25,649 nucleotides of DNA from NCBI GenBank assembly GCA_003427395.1, contig BFEA01000769.1:497437-523085 (forward strand), in the 5' to 3' direction. The position numbers and the translations under genes were made by a program. Shown here piece by piece: positions 8,485 through 17,854 of this stretch (positions are counted from its first letter, which is position 1; every line of letters begins with the position of its first letter). The DNA is from Chara braunii. Its lineage: Eukaryota; Streptophyta; Charophyceae; Charales; Characeae. The notes below the pieces were generated by a model that worked only from the letters and a program-made list of their open reading frames with translations, had not been told where the DNA came from and did not search any database.

Positions 8485-8778
8485 TCAGATCACCCAAGTC
8501 ACCCGAATCAACAAAGGCCTACAGTGTTCAAATACCAGACAAAACGGTCGCAATGTTAAAAAACCACCAAAATAAACATCAGGATTCAAAACAAGACGAA
8601 CGACACCAGGCATCCTCAAACCATTTTGCAGAAAGGAAACAGAGAGATAGGCAACGCCGACTTCGACTTTGCGATAAGCGGCCGAAGTAGACGGCGACAA
8701 TGGTTGACAGGATAACCATCTTTCACAACCATTTACACACCGACGAACGATAGGCCAACAGTTACAAACAGACTCCAA
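8485..8778 (-). CDS. Possible N-terminal part of an OB-fold-like copy
   Basis: A 97-codon ATG-started minus-strand ORF. Its middle (STSAAYRKVEVGVAYLSVSF, then GLRMPGVVRLVLNPDV) has the alternating hydrophobic pattern of paired beta strands. It can be laid against KGIVVYFELRLRDEQRMMDIYLANMD of the intact copy with a three-residue insertion. The last 35 residues are probably non-coding. It lies directly upstream of the split copy at 8090-8433 and could be its first exon or a separate fragment. Another frame over the same bases is also open, so the frame choice is uncertain. Confidence 0.25.
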   Translation of the reverse strand: MESVCNCWPIVRRCVNGCERWLSCQPLSPSTSAAYRKVEVGVAYLSVSFLQNGLRMPGVVRLVLNPDVYFGGFLTLRPFCLVFEHCRPLLIRVTWVI

Positions 8779-8779
8779 A

Positions 8780-9180
8780 CCGACAACAAACAGAATTGCA
8801 CACCTTACAACCGACTGATAGTTACAAGACAGACTAAAATAAACCCAGAATAGACTTGGAAAACGATAGGCTCAACCAAAACGAAAACAGTATAAAATCA
8901 CACATGAAACCAGGGGAGGAGCTCCGACTTGTCATGGCGGCGACAATTGTTCTGGACCGATAATGGCTACAAGTTAAAGGTTAAGGCCCAGGGTGCCAAC
9001 GACGTCTCAATAGCGAGACAAATAAAGCAGCGAAGGGGGTATCGAAAATTACGGGCAGGTTGGAGGAGCGGAAACATACAGGCCAGCGAGGACAATGGTC
9101 GAGCTTTTTCTAAGCGGCAAAGAACCATTCAGCAGAGTTGGCCTCGAGGTTGGAAAGGAAAGAGGGAAGATAGCTAAAGA
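8780..9180. other. Unassigned region
   Basis: An 82-codon plus-strand ORF at 8929-9177 is basic and motif-free. I see no firm gene. Confidence 0.35.
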
Positions 9181-9330
9181 GGAGAAAGGAGCTGAAGCAT
9201 AGGGGAGAGGAAGAGGAGAAGGAGGAGGAGGAGGAAGACGAGGAGGAGGAGGAGGAGAAGGAACGAGGAATAAAAGGAAAACTGTGATAAGGGTTTCGAG
9301 GAGGAGGGAAAGCAAAAGAATAACGACGAA
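9176..9330. repeat. GAG/GGA-rich purine tract
   Basis: A strand-asymmetric polypurine stretch built of GAG and GGA triplets. The matching opposite-strand ORFs are Ser/Pro/Phe low complexity. Confidence 0.85.
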
Positions 9331-9445
9331 AGATTTGTTTTTTTTTTTTTCTTCTCGTTACCCCGGAAGACTGTGTTCGTTTCTTTTTTCTGTTATGACG
9401 GAAGATTTGGTCCGTTTCTTTTTCCGTCATGACGGAAGATTTTCC
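9315..9445. repeat. Tandem GACGRAAGAYT units with a 12-bp palindrome
   Basis: The units ...acgacgaaagatttg.., ..ccccggaagactgtgttcgtttctttttt.., ..tatgacggaagatttggtccgtttcttttt.. and ..catgacggaagatttt.. form about four decayed copies 40-60 bases apart. The last junction contains the perfect palindrome CCGTCATGACGG. Confidence 0.6.
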
Positions 9446-9519
9446 CAAACAACACCTTCAAAAAAAAAAAATATATCCGAAAAAAGACAAATCCCAAATG
9501 ACAAGAAGGTTATATAGGA

Positions 9520-9680
9520 GGACGATGTGCCCGCGCAGAAACTAAGCGCGCAATCCCCGACGTCTTTGCGGAGAGGAAAGATATGGCGAGGGATGTGCTT
9601 TCTGCATCTCTGCATAAATACGTCCAGATTCAGCCGCCCAATCCAAAATTTCCCTCCTGAGTCGGACCTCACCCCCAGGA
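9520..9680. repeat. Dispersed element related to 11520-11620
   Basis: TTTCTGCATCTCTGCATAAATACGTCCAGATTC here resembles TCTCTGCATCTCTACCTAAAACACGCCCAAATTC near 11560. The two are decayed copies of one element. No coding capacity is evident. Confidence 0.45.
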
Positions 9681-9787
9681 AACATCAGAACTAATTAGTA
9701 CCATATTCCAACCCAAAAAAAAGGGAAAAAAAAAAAAAACTGAAAAAATAGTAAATTCCGACAAGGGAGGAAAGAAGAGGGTAGGAG

Positions 9788-9870
9788 CACCCAAGAGCCT
9801 ACCATCTTCCCCCAAATACAACGCTCCCCACCCAAGAGCCCACCGTCTTCCCCCGAATACAACACACGAT
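9788..9870. repeat. Two tandem copies of a 41-bp unit
   Basis: The unit beginning cacccaagagcc and containing catcttcccccaaatacaac repeats once with period 41 and few differences. Confidence 0.85.
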
Positions 9871-9902
9871 CATTACAGAGAGACAGAAAGAGGCTACTTC
9901 AA

Positions 9903-10062
9903 TCGATAGGATGAGGAAAATTGTAATCAATCTTCCAATAGAAGAAGGAAATATACACTGCTTTCCATCCATGCACGCAGAGAGAGACAGAGAGGCCACA
10001 TACATCTATAGGACGAGCGAAATCGGCATGAATCTTACGCTAGAATATGGAAACATACACTG
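9903..10062 (+). repeat. Two copies of a dispersed 57-bp element
   Basis: Copies at 9903-9960 and 10006-10062 share AGGAYGAGSRAAATYG..ATCTT..RAATAYGGAAAYATACACTGC. The same element occurs at 23443-23500 and, inverted, at 18325-18360 and 18508-18545. Reading frames through three copies give I-G-M-N-L..E-x-G-N-I-H, so it was perhaps once coding. Confidence 0.65.
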
Positions 10063-10135
10063 CACCTTTTTTTTTTTTTTTTTGTGCGTGTGTGTGTGAG
10101 AGAGAGAGAGCTTTTTTGTTGTTATTTTTTTTTTA
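10063..10135. repeat. Poly-T, (TG)n and (GA)n cluster
   Basis: Three simple tracts follow each other directly after the second copy of the dispersed element, a common tail pattern of retroposed or slipped sequence. Confidence 0.75.
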
Positions 10136-10284
10136 AGCATTTCACACAAAGAGACGCATACCATCATAAAGAATGATCGAAAGCAGATAAGACCTAAGAA
10201 ATTGGACCATTTCTCAACCGATGCGTGTCATCCTTACACAGCGGTCATGCCAGTCTTCTCTGCATCAAGAAGTGGGAGGCGTAG

Positions 10285-10370
10285 TTACAGGCAAAATCCT
10301 CGGTCTGCGCGTTAGCCTCCTGTATAGGCTCGGTCTGCGCGTTGGCTGCAACACCTGTACACGTGGGGGA
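10285..10370. repeat. Tandem ctcggtctgcgcgtt repeat with G-box motif
   Basis: CTCGGTCTGCGCGTT(A/G)G occurs twice, about 30 bases apart, separated by a small hairpin-forming AGCCT..AGGCT. A CACGTG hexamer follows at about 10360. CACGTG is the core of plant G-boxes, but with no adjacent gene this may be chance. Confidence 0.4.
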
Positions 10371-10439
10371 AGTAGATGGAAGGCGCACACAGTGCTCTTT
10401 TCCGTTTCTCCGTTTTTTTTTTTAATTAATTAACGATCT

Positions 10440-10950
10440 TTGTTGTTTATTTCCCCTCGCTTTACATTTCACAGTTGCTAGCGCATAATTTAAGACCATT
10501 TTATGTACTATTAATTTATTATTCTTTTCCGATCAGTAGCTACAAATGAGTTAATGGGGGTTCATCCACATGGCTGGTAGTGCATTGGGATGTTGGTTCG
10601 TGTAACCGACCGGAAACACGGGTTTATTCAATCGTATAGTTCAGGATGTTGAGCATATGTCACTTGTACTAACCATAATTGTGAGTGAATCTGGCCACGA
10701 ATGTGGTCATGATACGTTTGCTTGCCAGTTGCATGCATACACTACTGCGGTCCTGACATCACGAGCTCCCACCTCCTTTTCCGGCTAGTTCTTTCGTACC
10801 TGATCGACTTTAGCCTTGCAGTTTCCTCTTTTCCTCTTTTTCTTTTTTTTTACTTTTTATTTGGACAATTTTTCCAAGGTCTACGCGTGTCATCCTGGCA
10901 CAGGGAGTTAGGGACCATGCTAACCTTTCCCCTCAAAAAAGAAAAAAACT
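10440..10950. other. Unassigned T-rich region
   Basis: No ORF or RNA gene is supported. The segment gtgtcatcc(t)ggcaca appears near 10225 (gtgtcatccttacaca) and again near 10890, suggesting a decayed duplication. Confidence 0.4.
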
Positions 10951-10956
10951 TCTATC

Positions 10957-11099
10957 GTTCCAATTGTAACGGTAAAAGAAAAAAAAATTCTATAGTTCCA
11001 ATTGTGACGGTAAAAAAAAACAAAAAACTTCTATGGTGCCAATTGTAACGGTTTTCCTAAAAGAAAAAAAAAAAAACACTATTGTTCCAATTGCAACGG
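10957..11099. repeat. Four spaced copies of GTTCCAATTGTAACGG
   Basis: Near-identical 16-mers at about 10957, 10995, 11036 and 11084 are separated by A-rich linkers of varying length. Each contains the palindrome CAATTG and an AACGG end. The cores are conserved while the linkers vary, which is either a decayed tandem repeat or a set of binding sites. Confidence 0.7.
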
Positions 11100-11149
11100 A
11101 CGTCCCATCCATCCTTCCCATTTTAATGGATGTCCCGAAGGTCTACGCA

Positions 11150-11690
11150 ACCTTTTTTTTTTTCGTTTTTTTCCCCCTAACAACTTTCAATTGTGACCCA
11201 GCGTCCAAAGCAACAAAGAAATAGGAACAGAATCATAGTAGCTAGTTAGGGTCCACCAATTAGGGCCTCTAACCTTGCTTCATCAGAAGGAGCCCCTTCC
11301 CTATAGAAAGAGTCGCTCAGTGAACAACCAAAAATTGAATTTTTTGAATTTCTATCACTGTTCTAATAAAAAGGAATAGTAATTCGGTCTTTAGTCGAGC
11401 TCGTAAGCCAATCTGGCTGGCCAAAAAAAAAAAAAAAAAAAAAAAGCTGGTTGGCTAATGTTGCCAGGGGGAAGGCCCCTGTAGCAAAGAAGACTGGATT
11501 GAACGCCTTAATTTGGCCGCGTTTGTGGACAAGTGCAGAAAATCGAGATTGAAATCCTTCTCTGCATCTCTACCTAAAACACGCCCAAATTCACGATCTT
11601 AATCCAGTCCCCGGTGCTAGTGGGATCTTGCTCCAGGGGATAACCCCGGGTCGAATTGTGACGCCCCTGGCCTCATTCCTACATTTAGGG
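11150..11690. other. Unassigned intergenic sequence
   Basis: Contains poly-T (11152-11170) and poly-A (about 11424-11444) runs. Nothing coding could be supported. Around 11250-11410 the composition differs slightly from its surroundings and could be organelle-derived, but I could not recognise a source. Confidence 0.35.
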
Positions 11691-11692
11691 AA

Positions 11693-12369
11693 AACCCCAT
11701 TTCGATTTTTCACGGTGTGGCCACGACAATGCCTTGCTCATCCCAAACGATGGTTGCCCCACCTCTTCCTGCGAGCAGTACAATGNAAAGCTTCTCNGTT
11801 CGTCCGATTNACGATCCGATAGCCGCAGNGGGGGGNGGGGGGGGGNNNGACTGCAATAATCAGGCCCCGAGTTTTCGAGAAGTATCGTGATTTACGACCG
11901 GCTCTACCTTAACTACTCACGACGATATATCGATCGAAAGAAAAAAAGAAGGGAAAAAACAGGCGATCGATCATTTATATCGATCGAAAGAAACGAAAAA
12001 GAAAAAAACAGACGATCGATCTTACAAATGAACCCCATTTCGATTTTTCACGGTGTGGCCACGACAATGCCTTGCTCATCCCAAACGATGGTTGCCCCAC
12101 CTCTTCCGGCGAGCAGTACAATGGAAAGCTTCTCAGTTCGTCCGATTCACGATCCGATAGCCGCAGGGGGGGGGGGCGGGGGGCATGACTGCAATAATCA
12201 GGCCCTGAGTTTTCGAGGAGTATCGTAATTCACGACCGGCTCTACCTTAACTACTCACGACGATATATCGATCGAAATAAGAGAAGAAGGAAAAAAACAG
12301 GTGATCGATCATTTATATCGATCGAAAGAAACGAAAAAGAAAAAAAACAGACGATCGATCTTACAAATG
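11693..12369. repeat. Tandem duplication of a 338-bp unit
   Basis: Copies at 11693-12030 and 12031-12369 abut exactly and are nearly identical, starting aaccccatttcgatttttca and ending cgatcgatcttacaaatga. Copy 1 holds single N calls at 11786, 11797, 11810, 11829, 11836 and 11846-11848, around a G run; copy 2 is fully called. Inside each unit a shorter block (tatatcgatcgaaagaaa..gacgatcgatc) is itself repeated twice, so duplication occurred at two levels. Confidence 0.93.
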
Positions 12370-12371
12370 AT

Positions 12372-12910
12372 GAATCGGATTGCCTATCGATCAATCGATG
12401 GGATTGGATTCACCAATCAAGCAAGCACCCACATGTTCGAACGATCAATCATCTCATCCACTCGATGAGTAGATCGGTTTCAAATCAATCTAGTGGACCA
12501 ACCAACCAACCGATCGAGTATGCAAATCAATCAGACAATCGATTGACCAAATCAAACAGTAATCAACCAATCAACCTAGCAATCAAGCAAGCAAGCAATC
12601 ACTCTCTTCGTTGATCGATCAAGCAACCAATCAAGCTTGCAAGTAATCAACCGATCAACCTAGCAATCGATCAAGCAAGCAAACAATCAATGCCTTCGTT
12701 GATTGATCAAGCAACCAATCAAGCTTACAAGTAATCAACTGAGTAATGTAGCTATCCAACAAGCAAGTAGCAATCGCTGCCTGCGTTGATGGATCAAGTA
12801 ACCAAGCAACCAAGCAAGCTTGCAAGCAATCAACCTAGTAATCAATCAGTCAATCAATCAAGCAGGCAGTCACTGACTCCGTTGATCAACAAGAATTACC
12901 ATAGCAACTA
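12372..12910. repeat. Degenerate CAAT/CAAG/CGAT tetranucleotide array
   Basis: Over 500 bases are made of ATCAATCAAGCAAGCAACCAAT-like text with CGATCGAT patches. A higher-order unit of roughly 65-80 bases is also visible: each carries a cttcgttgat.gatcaagcaa..caatcaagctt core (about 12606, 12692 and 12783). Confidence 0.85.
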
Positions 12911-13230
12911 ATCAACGAAATATGAACTAGTAGTCGATCTTCGTAAAGAATCCAGCGGCTGATCTTCTATCCACGCACCAATGGGAACATGACACGTGTC
13001 GATAGCATCGCCATCCTCCTACCGTGTTCCCTCCAACACAACGTACCTTCATTTTGGGTGTACCTGACCCAAAATATAACTCGCATGCATTCACTATCAG
13101 GGTGCATTATGTTACGTGAGCCGAAGAAAAGACTCGATAAACATGACGCTTCCATGGAAGGGGAAAAAAAAAAGGGGATGAAGCAGCTCTCACTCACAGT
13201 GCTCAACATGCAACAGGAACATCCCAAGAA
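12910..13230. other. Unassigned region
   Basis: Overlapping ORFs on both strands (12989-13282 plus, 12967-13227 minus) lack motifs. The plus one ends in Lys from a poly-A run. I do not call either. Confidence 0.35.
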
Positions 13231-13241
13231 AACGCAAGCGG

Positions 13242-13263
13242 AAAAAAAAAAAAAAAAAAAAAA
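13242..13263. repeat. Poly-A tract
   Basis: A run of more than 20 A bases following cgcaagcgg. It may be a retroposition tail, but no source element is visible upstream. Confidence 0.85.
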
Positions 13264-13454
13264 CCGGCTTCGTCAACAATAACACCGGAGAACTGTCATA
13301 CTATTCTTTAAGTGCAAGAATCGAAGAAAGATGTACCCTGACCGCCTGCCGTGAGCCCGCCGCCATCGCCATCGCTGCCGCCATCACTGTGACGCTGATT
13401 GACTATCGACAGGCAAACAGTCTACGCCCTCGATGATTCCAAACCCCCCCAACC

Positions 13455-13545
13455 CTCCTTTTTTTTCCCTCTCCTCTACCTCTCTTTCCTTCCTTCCTTC
13501 TCTCCCTCTCCCTCCACCTCCTCCCCTTTCTTCTTTCTATTCCTA
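13455..13545. repeat. Polypyrimidine (CT-rich) tract
   Basis: A C/T-only stretch with CTTCCTTC and CCTCC units. The ORF through it is Pro/Ser/Phe low complexity. Confidence 0.85.
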
Positions 13546-13806
13546 GTAACCAAGGGAAGCGAGATCACGCTCGCCGGACTCCCCACCTTCCAACTAACTT
13601 ATGCAACAACGTCCCGATCTTATCCGATCGTACCCAGATCTTGATCTTCTTAACCCGACCGATGTCAACAGGTCCGCGTCAACACCGTCGCGATCTTATG
13701 TGCCTACGGACGATTACACCACCGCGGCCATCAAATGTGCAATACTGCAAGGGTCCCCAAATTCCACACACGCTGTGACACTAGCAGTACAAGGATGAGA
13801 GTAACC

Positions 13807-14125
13807 CAAAAAAAAAAAAAAAAGGAGAGGGTAGACATTCTAGGAACAACGGCTTCACTCTCCGCCGAAAAAAAAAAGAAAAACCAACAGGGAAACGATG
13901 ACAGTAATGAGAGCAATGACGATTGTACTGATAGCATGAAGGAACAACAAAGAAGAAAAAGAACAAGGAGACGGAGAAGAAGGGGAAGGAGCGAGGAGGA
14001 GGGAGGAGGACAAGGAGGAAAAGAGGTAATGAGAAGACAGAAGATGAAGCATGGGGGGAAGGAAGCGAAGAAGGAGGAGGAAGAGGAGGAAGAGGCGGAG
14101 GAGAAGGAACGAGGAAAACTGCGAT
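13807..14125. repeat. Polypurine tract (A runs and GAR triplets)
   Basis: Strongly strand-biased purine DNA. The ORFs here (Lys/Arg/Glu on plus; Ser/Phe/Leu on minus) reflect composition only. Its end, ggaacgaggaaaactg[c/t]gataagg, matches 9261-9290, so the tract at 9.2 kb and this one are copies. Confidence 0.8.
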
Positions 14126-14469
14126 AAGGATTTCGGTCCGTTCTGCTGCATCACACATCAAAATGGCTGATGGCGAGAGACTCACCACAACACCGTCGAA
14201 ACGAAAAAAACAGTAACACATCTTCCCCAAAAAAGTAGTCAGATCCACTTGTTTCTTTTCACAGAAAAGGATGCATCTAAGAGCGGGGAAAGGTCCACAA
14301 AAAGACAAAAAACGCAGCATGCAAGTCTAATGATTTTCTCGAAAGAAGGAATGACCGGCCATTCTGCTCGAATGAAGATGACAGCACTACAACGATTTCG
14401 TTACGACTACCTAACGACCACCACATATCACTCACCTCCCCCCCCCCCCCGGCCTTTTCCTCATCATCG

Positions 14470-14553
14470 GCGTGCGAAGACGTATAGCGGATCAGGTGGA
14501 GAGAAGGAGAGAAAGAAGGAATGAAAAGGATGGAGAAAAAGAAAGGAAGAAGA

Positions 14554-14588
<35 letters not shown>

Positions 14589-14710
14589 AAGAGAGAGAGA
14601 GAGAAAGCAATTAGCAGAACTCAGATTTCCCTCTGTTATTGCAGAAAGACAGAACAACAAACACAAAAGAAAGGCGGACCTACACAAGACAGACGAGAAA
14701 CACGGCGATG

Positions 14711-14759
<49 letters not shown>

Positions 14760-14780
14760 GAGAGAGAGAGAGCATGCAAT
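14470..14780. repeat. (GA)n microsatellites, two blocks
   Basis: Blocks at about 14555-14608 and 14717-14773 flank a similar linker: each is followed by gcaattagcagaa or gcaattcgcagaa. The pair is therefore an old duplication of a microsatellite with its flank. Confidence 0.9.
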
Positions 14781-14911
14781 TCGCAGAAGTAAAGCGCAGA
14801 CAATCATGAACTCACCTGCCCTGCAAACAGAAGAACACTATCCTCACTTCGATGAATGATCAATATCCTTAGATGCGCCTTTATATAGTATATAGCACGC
14901 AAGCGTTGTAT

Positions 14912-15141
14912 CACCTCTCACATCCTCCCTCCGAACATGTACTCATCTCACACAGCACACACTCCTCCCTAGGCTGACCCTGCTTGCTTCTTTTGTAAAC
15001 TAAAACTAACTAAGCTTCACCCCTCCCCACGAACGCACCTCTCACATCCCCCCTCCCAACATGCACTCCTCTCACACAGTACTCCTCCCCAAGCACCCTG
15101 CTTGCTTTTTTTGCTAAACTAACTAAGCTTCACCCCCCCCC
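14912..15141. repeat. 124-bp tandem repeat running into an assembly gap
   Basis: Two copies (14912 and 15036) share cacctctcacatcc, caacatg.act, tcacacag, ccctgcttgcttt and actaactaagcttcacccc. The array stops at a C run that leads into N bases, so more copies may lie in the gap. Confidence 0.88.
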
Positions 15142-15281
15142 NNNNNNNNNNNNNNNNNNNNNNNNNNNNNNNNNNNNNNNNNNNNNNNNNNNNNNNNNNN
15201 NNNNNNNNNNNNNNNNNNNNNNNNNNNNNNNNNNNNNNNNNNNNNNNNNNNNNNNNNNNNNNNNNNNNNNNNNNNNNNNNN
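15142..15281. other. Assembly gap (140 N)
   Basis: Unknown sequence, bordered by poly-C on the left and ccccgccgg on the right. It probably interrupts the 124-bp tandem array. ORFs that cross it are meaningless. Confidence 0.99.
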
Positions 15282-15554
15282 CCCCGCCGGCAAATAAACA
15301 ATGCGCCTCCATGGAATGGCGATGGGCGTAAGAAGAAACAGGGATAATAAAGCTGCCATGACAATGTCATGCTACTGTCGCCATGCACCCATCGCATCCT
15401 CCCAGTCGCCATGTGCGCTCACTCTATATTGAAGACACGTGCGATCACGCAGAACTGAAGACCGAAGGAATATCACGTTTGAGAGATCCTTTTCATGCGA
15501 GAGGACCACGTGCACGCCTTGTTCACCACATGCAGATCCTTTTCCACATCCTTT

Positions 15555-15810
15555 CCTTTACTCAACGTTCTATACCACCATCAACCCTTCCTTTCCTTTC
15601 CTTTATTACTCAACGTTCTATACCACCATCAACCCTTTCCTTTATTACTCAACTTTCTATACCACCATCAACCCTTCCCTCCATCATTTCCCTCTAATCT
15701 TAAACCTTCTACCACCATCAATCAACCCTTCCCTCCATCATTTCCCTCCAATCTTAAACCTTCCCTCCATCGGTCGATCCCTTCAATCTTAAACATTCCC
15801 TCCATGGCTC
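15555..15810. repeat. Variable-length minisatellite (about 35-55 bp units)
   Basis: Units combine attactcaac.ttctataccaccatcaaccctt with ccctccatcatttccctc.aatcttaaacctt. Unit length changes across the array, with the first form giving way to the second. The Ser/Pro/Leu ORFs are by-products. Confidence 0.88.
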
Positions 15811-15855
15811 AATGCCACTCGCCAACCCATCACTCCATCGGGACCCTGCCGCCAT

Positions 15856-16150
15856 CTAATGTATATAATCTATGATCCACTCCATCCAAATGCTGCTCCC
15901 CACCCCATCACCCTCTAATCGGCCAGCCCATCCCTTCCACTCTCCATGCTGGCTAACCTGGCCACCGAAAAAAGAGACGCCAAATTCGCAACCCCGGAAA
16001 CGCGGCCGACGTCCTTCACAAAAGCCACCGCAGCTGTGGACGATCACCCCGGATATGATATCTGAGACAGCCAAAAAAAAAAAAAAAGCAAGAAGAAAAA
16101 GAAATCAAGTGCCAACAAAACAGAGCTCACTTTCCTGAGCCGTAGCAAGG
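15856..16150. other. Undecided ORF pair
   Basis: A plus-strand ORF (15872-16138, 88 codons) includes QPRKRGRRPSQKPPQLW, loosely AT-hook-like, then Lys from an A run. A minus-strand ORF (15856-16074) overlaps it. Neither has a recognisable domain, and I cannot choose. Confidence 0.2.
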
Positions 16151-16434
16151 GTAACGACCGTTCGCTGGGCCAACAAATTCACCCATAATATCGCAGAACT
16201 CTACTAAAATGGGGAGAAAACAGTCTCAGATCTGCTACAAAGGGGAAAAAACAGTTGTTCAAAGGGGGAAAAAAAACAAAGAGAAAAAAACACACAGCAT
16301 TCACCTGGTTCAGCCGTACACCCAAAAAAGAAAAAAAGTGAAAATGAGAAGATCTGTGTTTTCTGTTTTGTTCCCCTTTTCAACGTCTGTCAAAACTTTT
16401 CCCTTTTTTTTTTGCTTTTTTTTCCCTTTCTTTT

Positions 16435-17645
16435 CCCTTCAGCATGGCCCCTTGCCCAAGGACGACAACCATATATTTTTATCTCGCCTCATCAACTTTT
16501 AAGTTCACACCTCTCCACAAACATGCACAGCTCGAGGATTTGTTTTCATTGTTTTTTGTTTTTTTTTAGATATTTCTTTTTTTTTGGGAGAGAAGATCAG
16601 CACGGCCCCTTGCGCAAGGAAAAGAACAAAAGCATGCAATAACAAATAACAAATAACAAAGGTAACAAAGGAATGACGTCGACGTTGAAATGTCACCGCG
16701 CACAGATTAAACACCCCGTTTCTTATTATTTCTTTTTCCCGCAGACACCCCTGACGTCACCATGATGATCTCACACCACACGCCACGAATCGAACAGATT
16801 GTTTTCCAACACATATATTTTTATTTCGCCTCATCAACTTTTAAGTGCGCACCTCTGCACAAAAACATGCACAGCTCGAGGATTTGTTTTCATTGTTTTT
16901 TTTTTTTTTTGAGATATTTCTTTTTTTTTTGGAGAGAAGAGCAACACGGCCCCTTGCGCAAGGAAAAGAACAAAAGCATGAAATAACAAATAACAAATAA
17001 CAAAGGTAATAAAGGAACGATGTTGACGTTGAAATGTCACCGCGCACAGATTAAACACCCCGTTTCTTATTATTTCCTTTTCCCACAGATACCCCTGACG
17101 TCACCATGATGCTCTCACACCATACACCACCAATCAAACAGATTGTTTTCCCTGTTTTTTCCCCTTTTTTTTCCCCGACCGAAAGAAGACCAGCATGCAC
17201 AACGTCCGTCAAACCTGGAACGGTACATAGATGATCGTTTTTTCCTTCTTTTTTTCCCTGTTTTTATCCTTTTTTTTTCCCTTTTTTTCTCCTTTTTTTT
17301 TTCTTAGGGAAGATCAGCATGGCCCCTTGCCCAAGGACGACTCATACATTTTTATCTCGCCTCATCAACTTGTCAGTGCGCACCTCTCCACAAACATGCA
17401 CAGACCGAGGATTTGTTTTTTACACTTTTTTTTTTTCGTTTGAGAGATTTTTTTTTCCGCGGAGAGAAGATCGGCATGGCCCCTTGCGCAAGGAAAAAAA
17501 ACAAAAACATGAAATAACCAATAACAAAGAAACGACGTGGAAATTTCACCGCGCACAGATTAAACATAAACACTCTGTTAATCTTGTCTTGTTATTTCTT
17601 TTTTCCGAAGATACCCCTGATGTCACGATGACGACGTCACACCAC
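16435..17645. repeat. Three-copy complex repeat (about 344 bp unit)
   Basis: Copies are anchored by [c/a]gaggatttgtttt at about 16531, 16875 and 17405. Each carries poly-T blocks, gccccttgcgcaaggaaaa, aaataacaaa.., accgcgcacagattaaac and a gatacccctgacgtcac end. The unit holds two palindromes, CCTTGCGCAAGG and, in copies 1 and 2, TGACGTCA. A half unit with CCTTGCCCAAGG precedes copies 1 and 3. Copies 2 and 3 are separated by an extra T-rich block near 17150-17310. Confidence 0.9.
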
Positions 17646-17673
17646 ACGTCACGAATCAAACAGATTGTTTTTT

Positions 17674-17847
17674 GCAGTCAACCAAAAACAGACAAAAAAA
17701 AGGAAAAGATACGGCCACTGGAACCGAGCCACACACGCCAACAAAAAAAGAACATAGGCTTTGTAGTCAGCAAAAAACAGATAAAAAAAAAGAAAAGATA
17801 CGGCCAGTGAACCGAGCCACACACGCCAACTAAAAAAGAACTCAGGC
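17674..17847. repeat. Two tandem copies of an 89-bp unit
   Basis: The unit g[c/t]agtca.c[c/a]aaaaacaga.. to acggcca.tg.aaccgagccacacacgccaac repeats at 17674 and 17763. Confidence 0.9.
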
Positions 17848-17854
17848 AAGGGAG

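Noticed and set aside
11230-11410. Possible organelle-derived fragment
   Set aside because: The text has a somewhat different feel but I could not match it to a known organelle gene from memory.
13735-14320. Charged and Ser/Leu ORFs on both strands
   Set aside because: A polypurine tract opens all frames; no domain seen.
14277-14807. Long minus-strand Ser/Leu ORF (176 codons)
   Set aside because: It is the translation of two (GA)n tracts and a purine tract; there is no motif and the composition is wholly repeat-driven.
15119-15412. ORFs across the N gap
   Set aside because: Most of their length is unknown residues from the 140-N gap.
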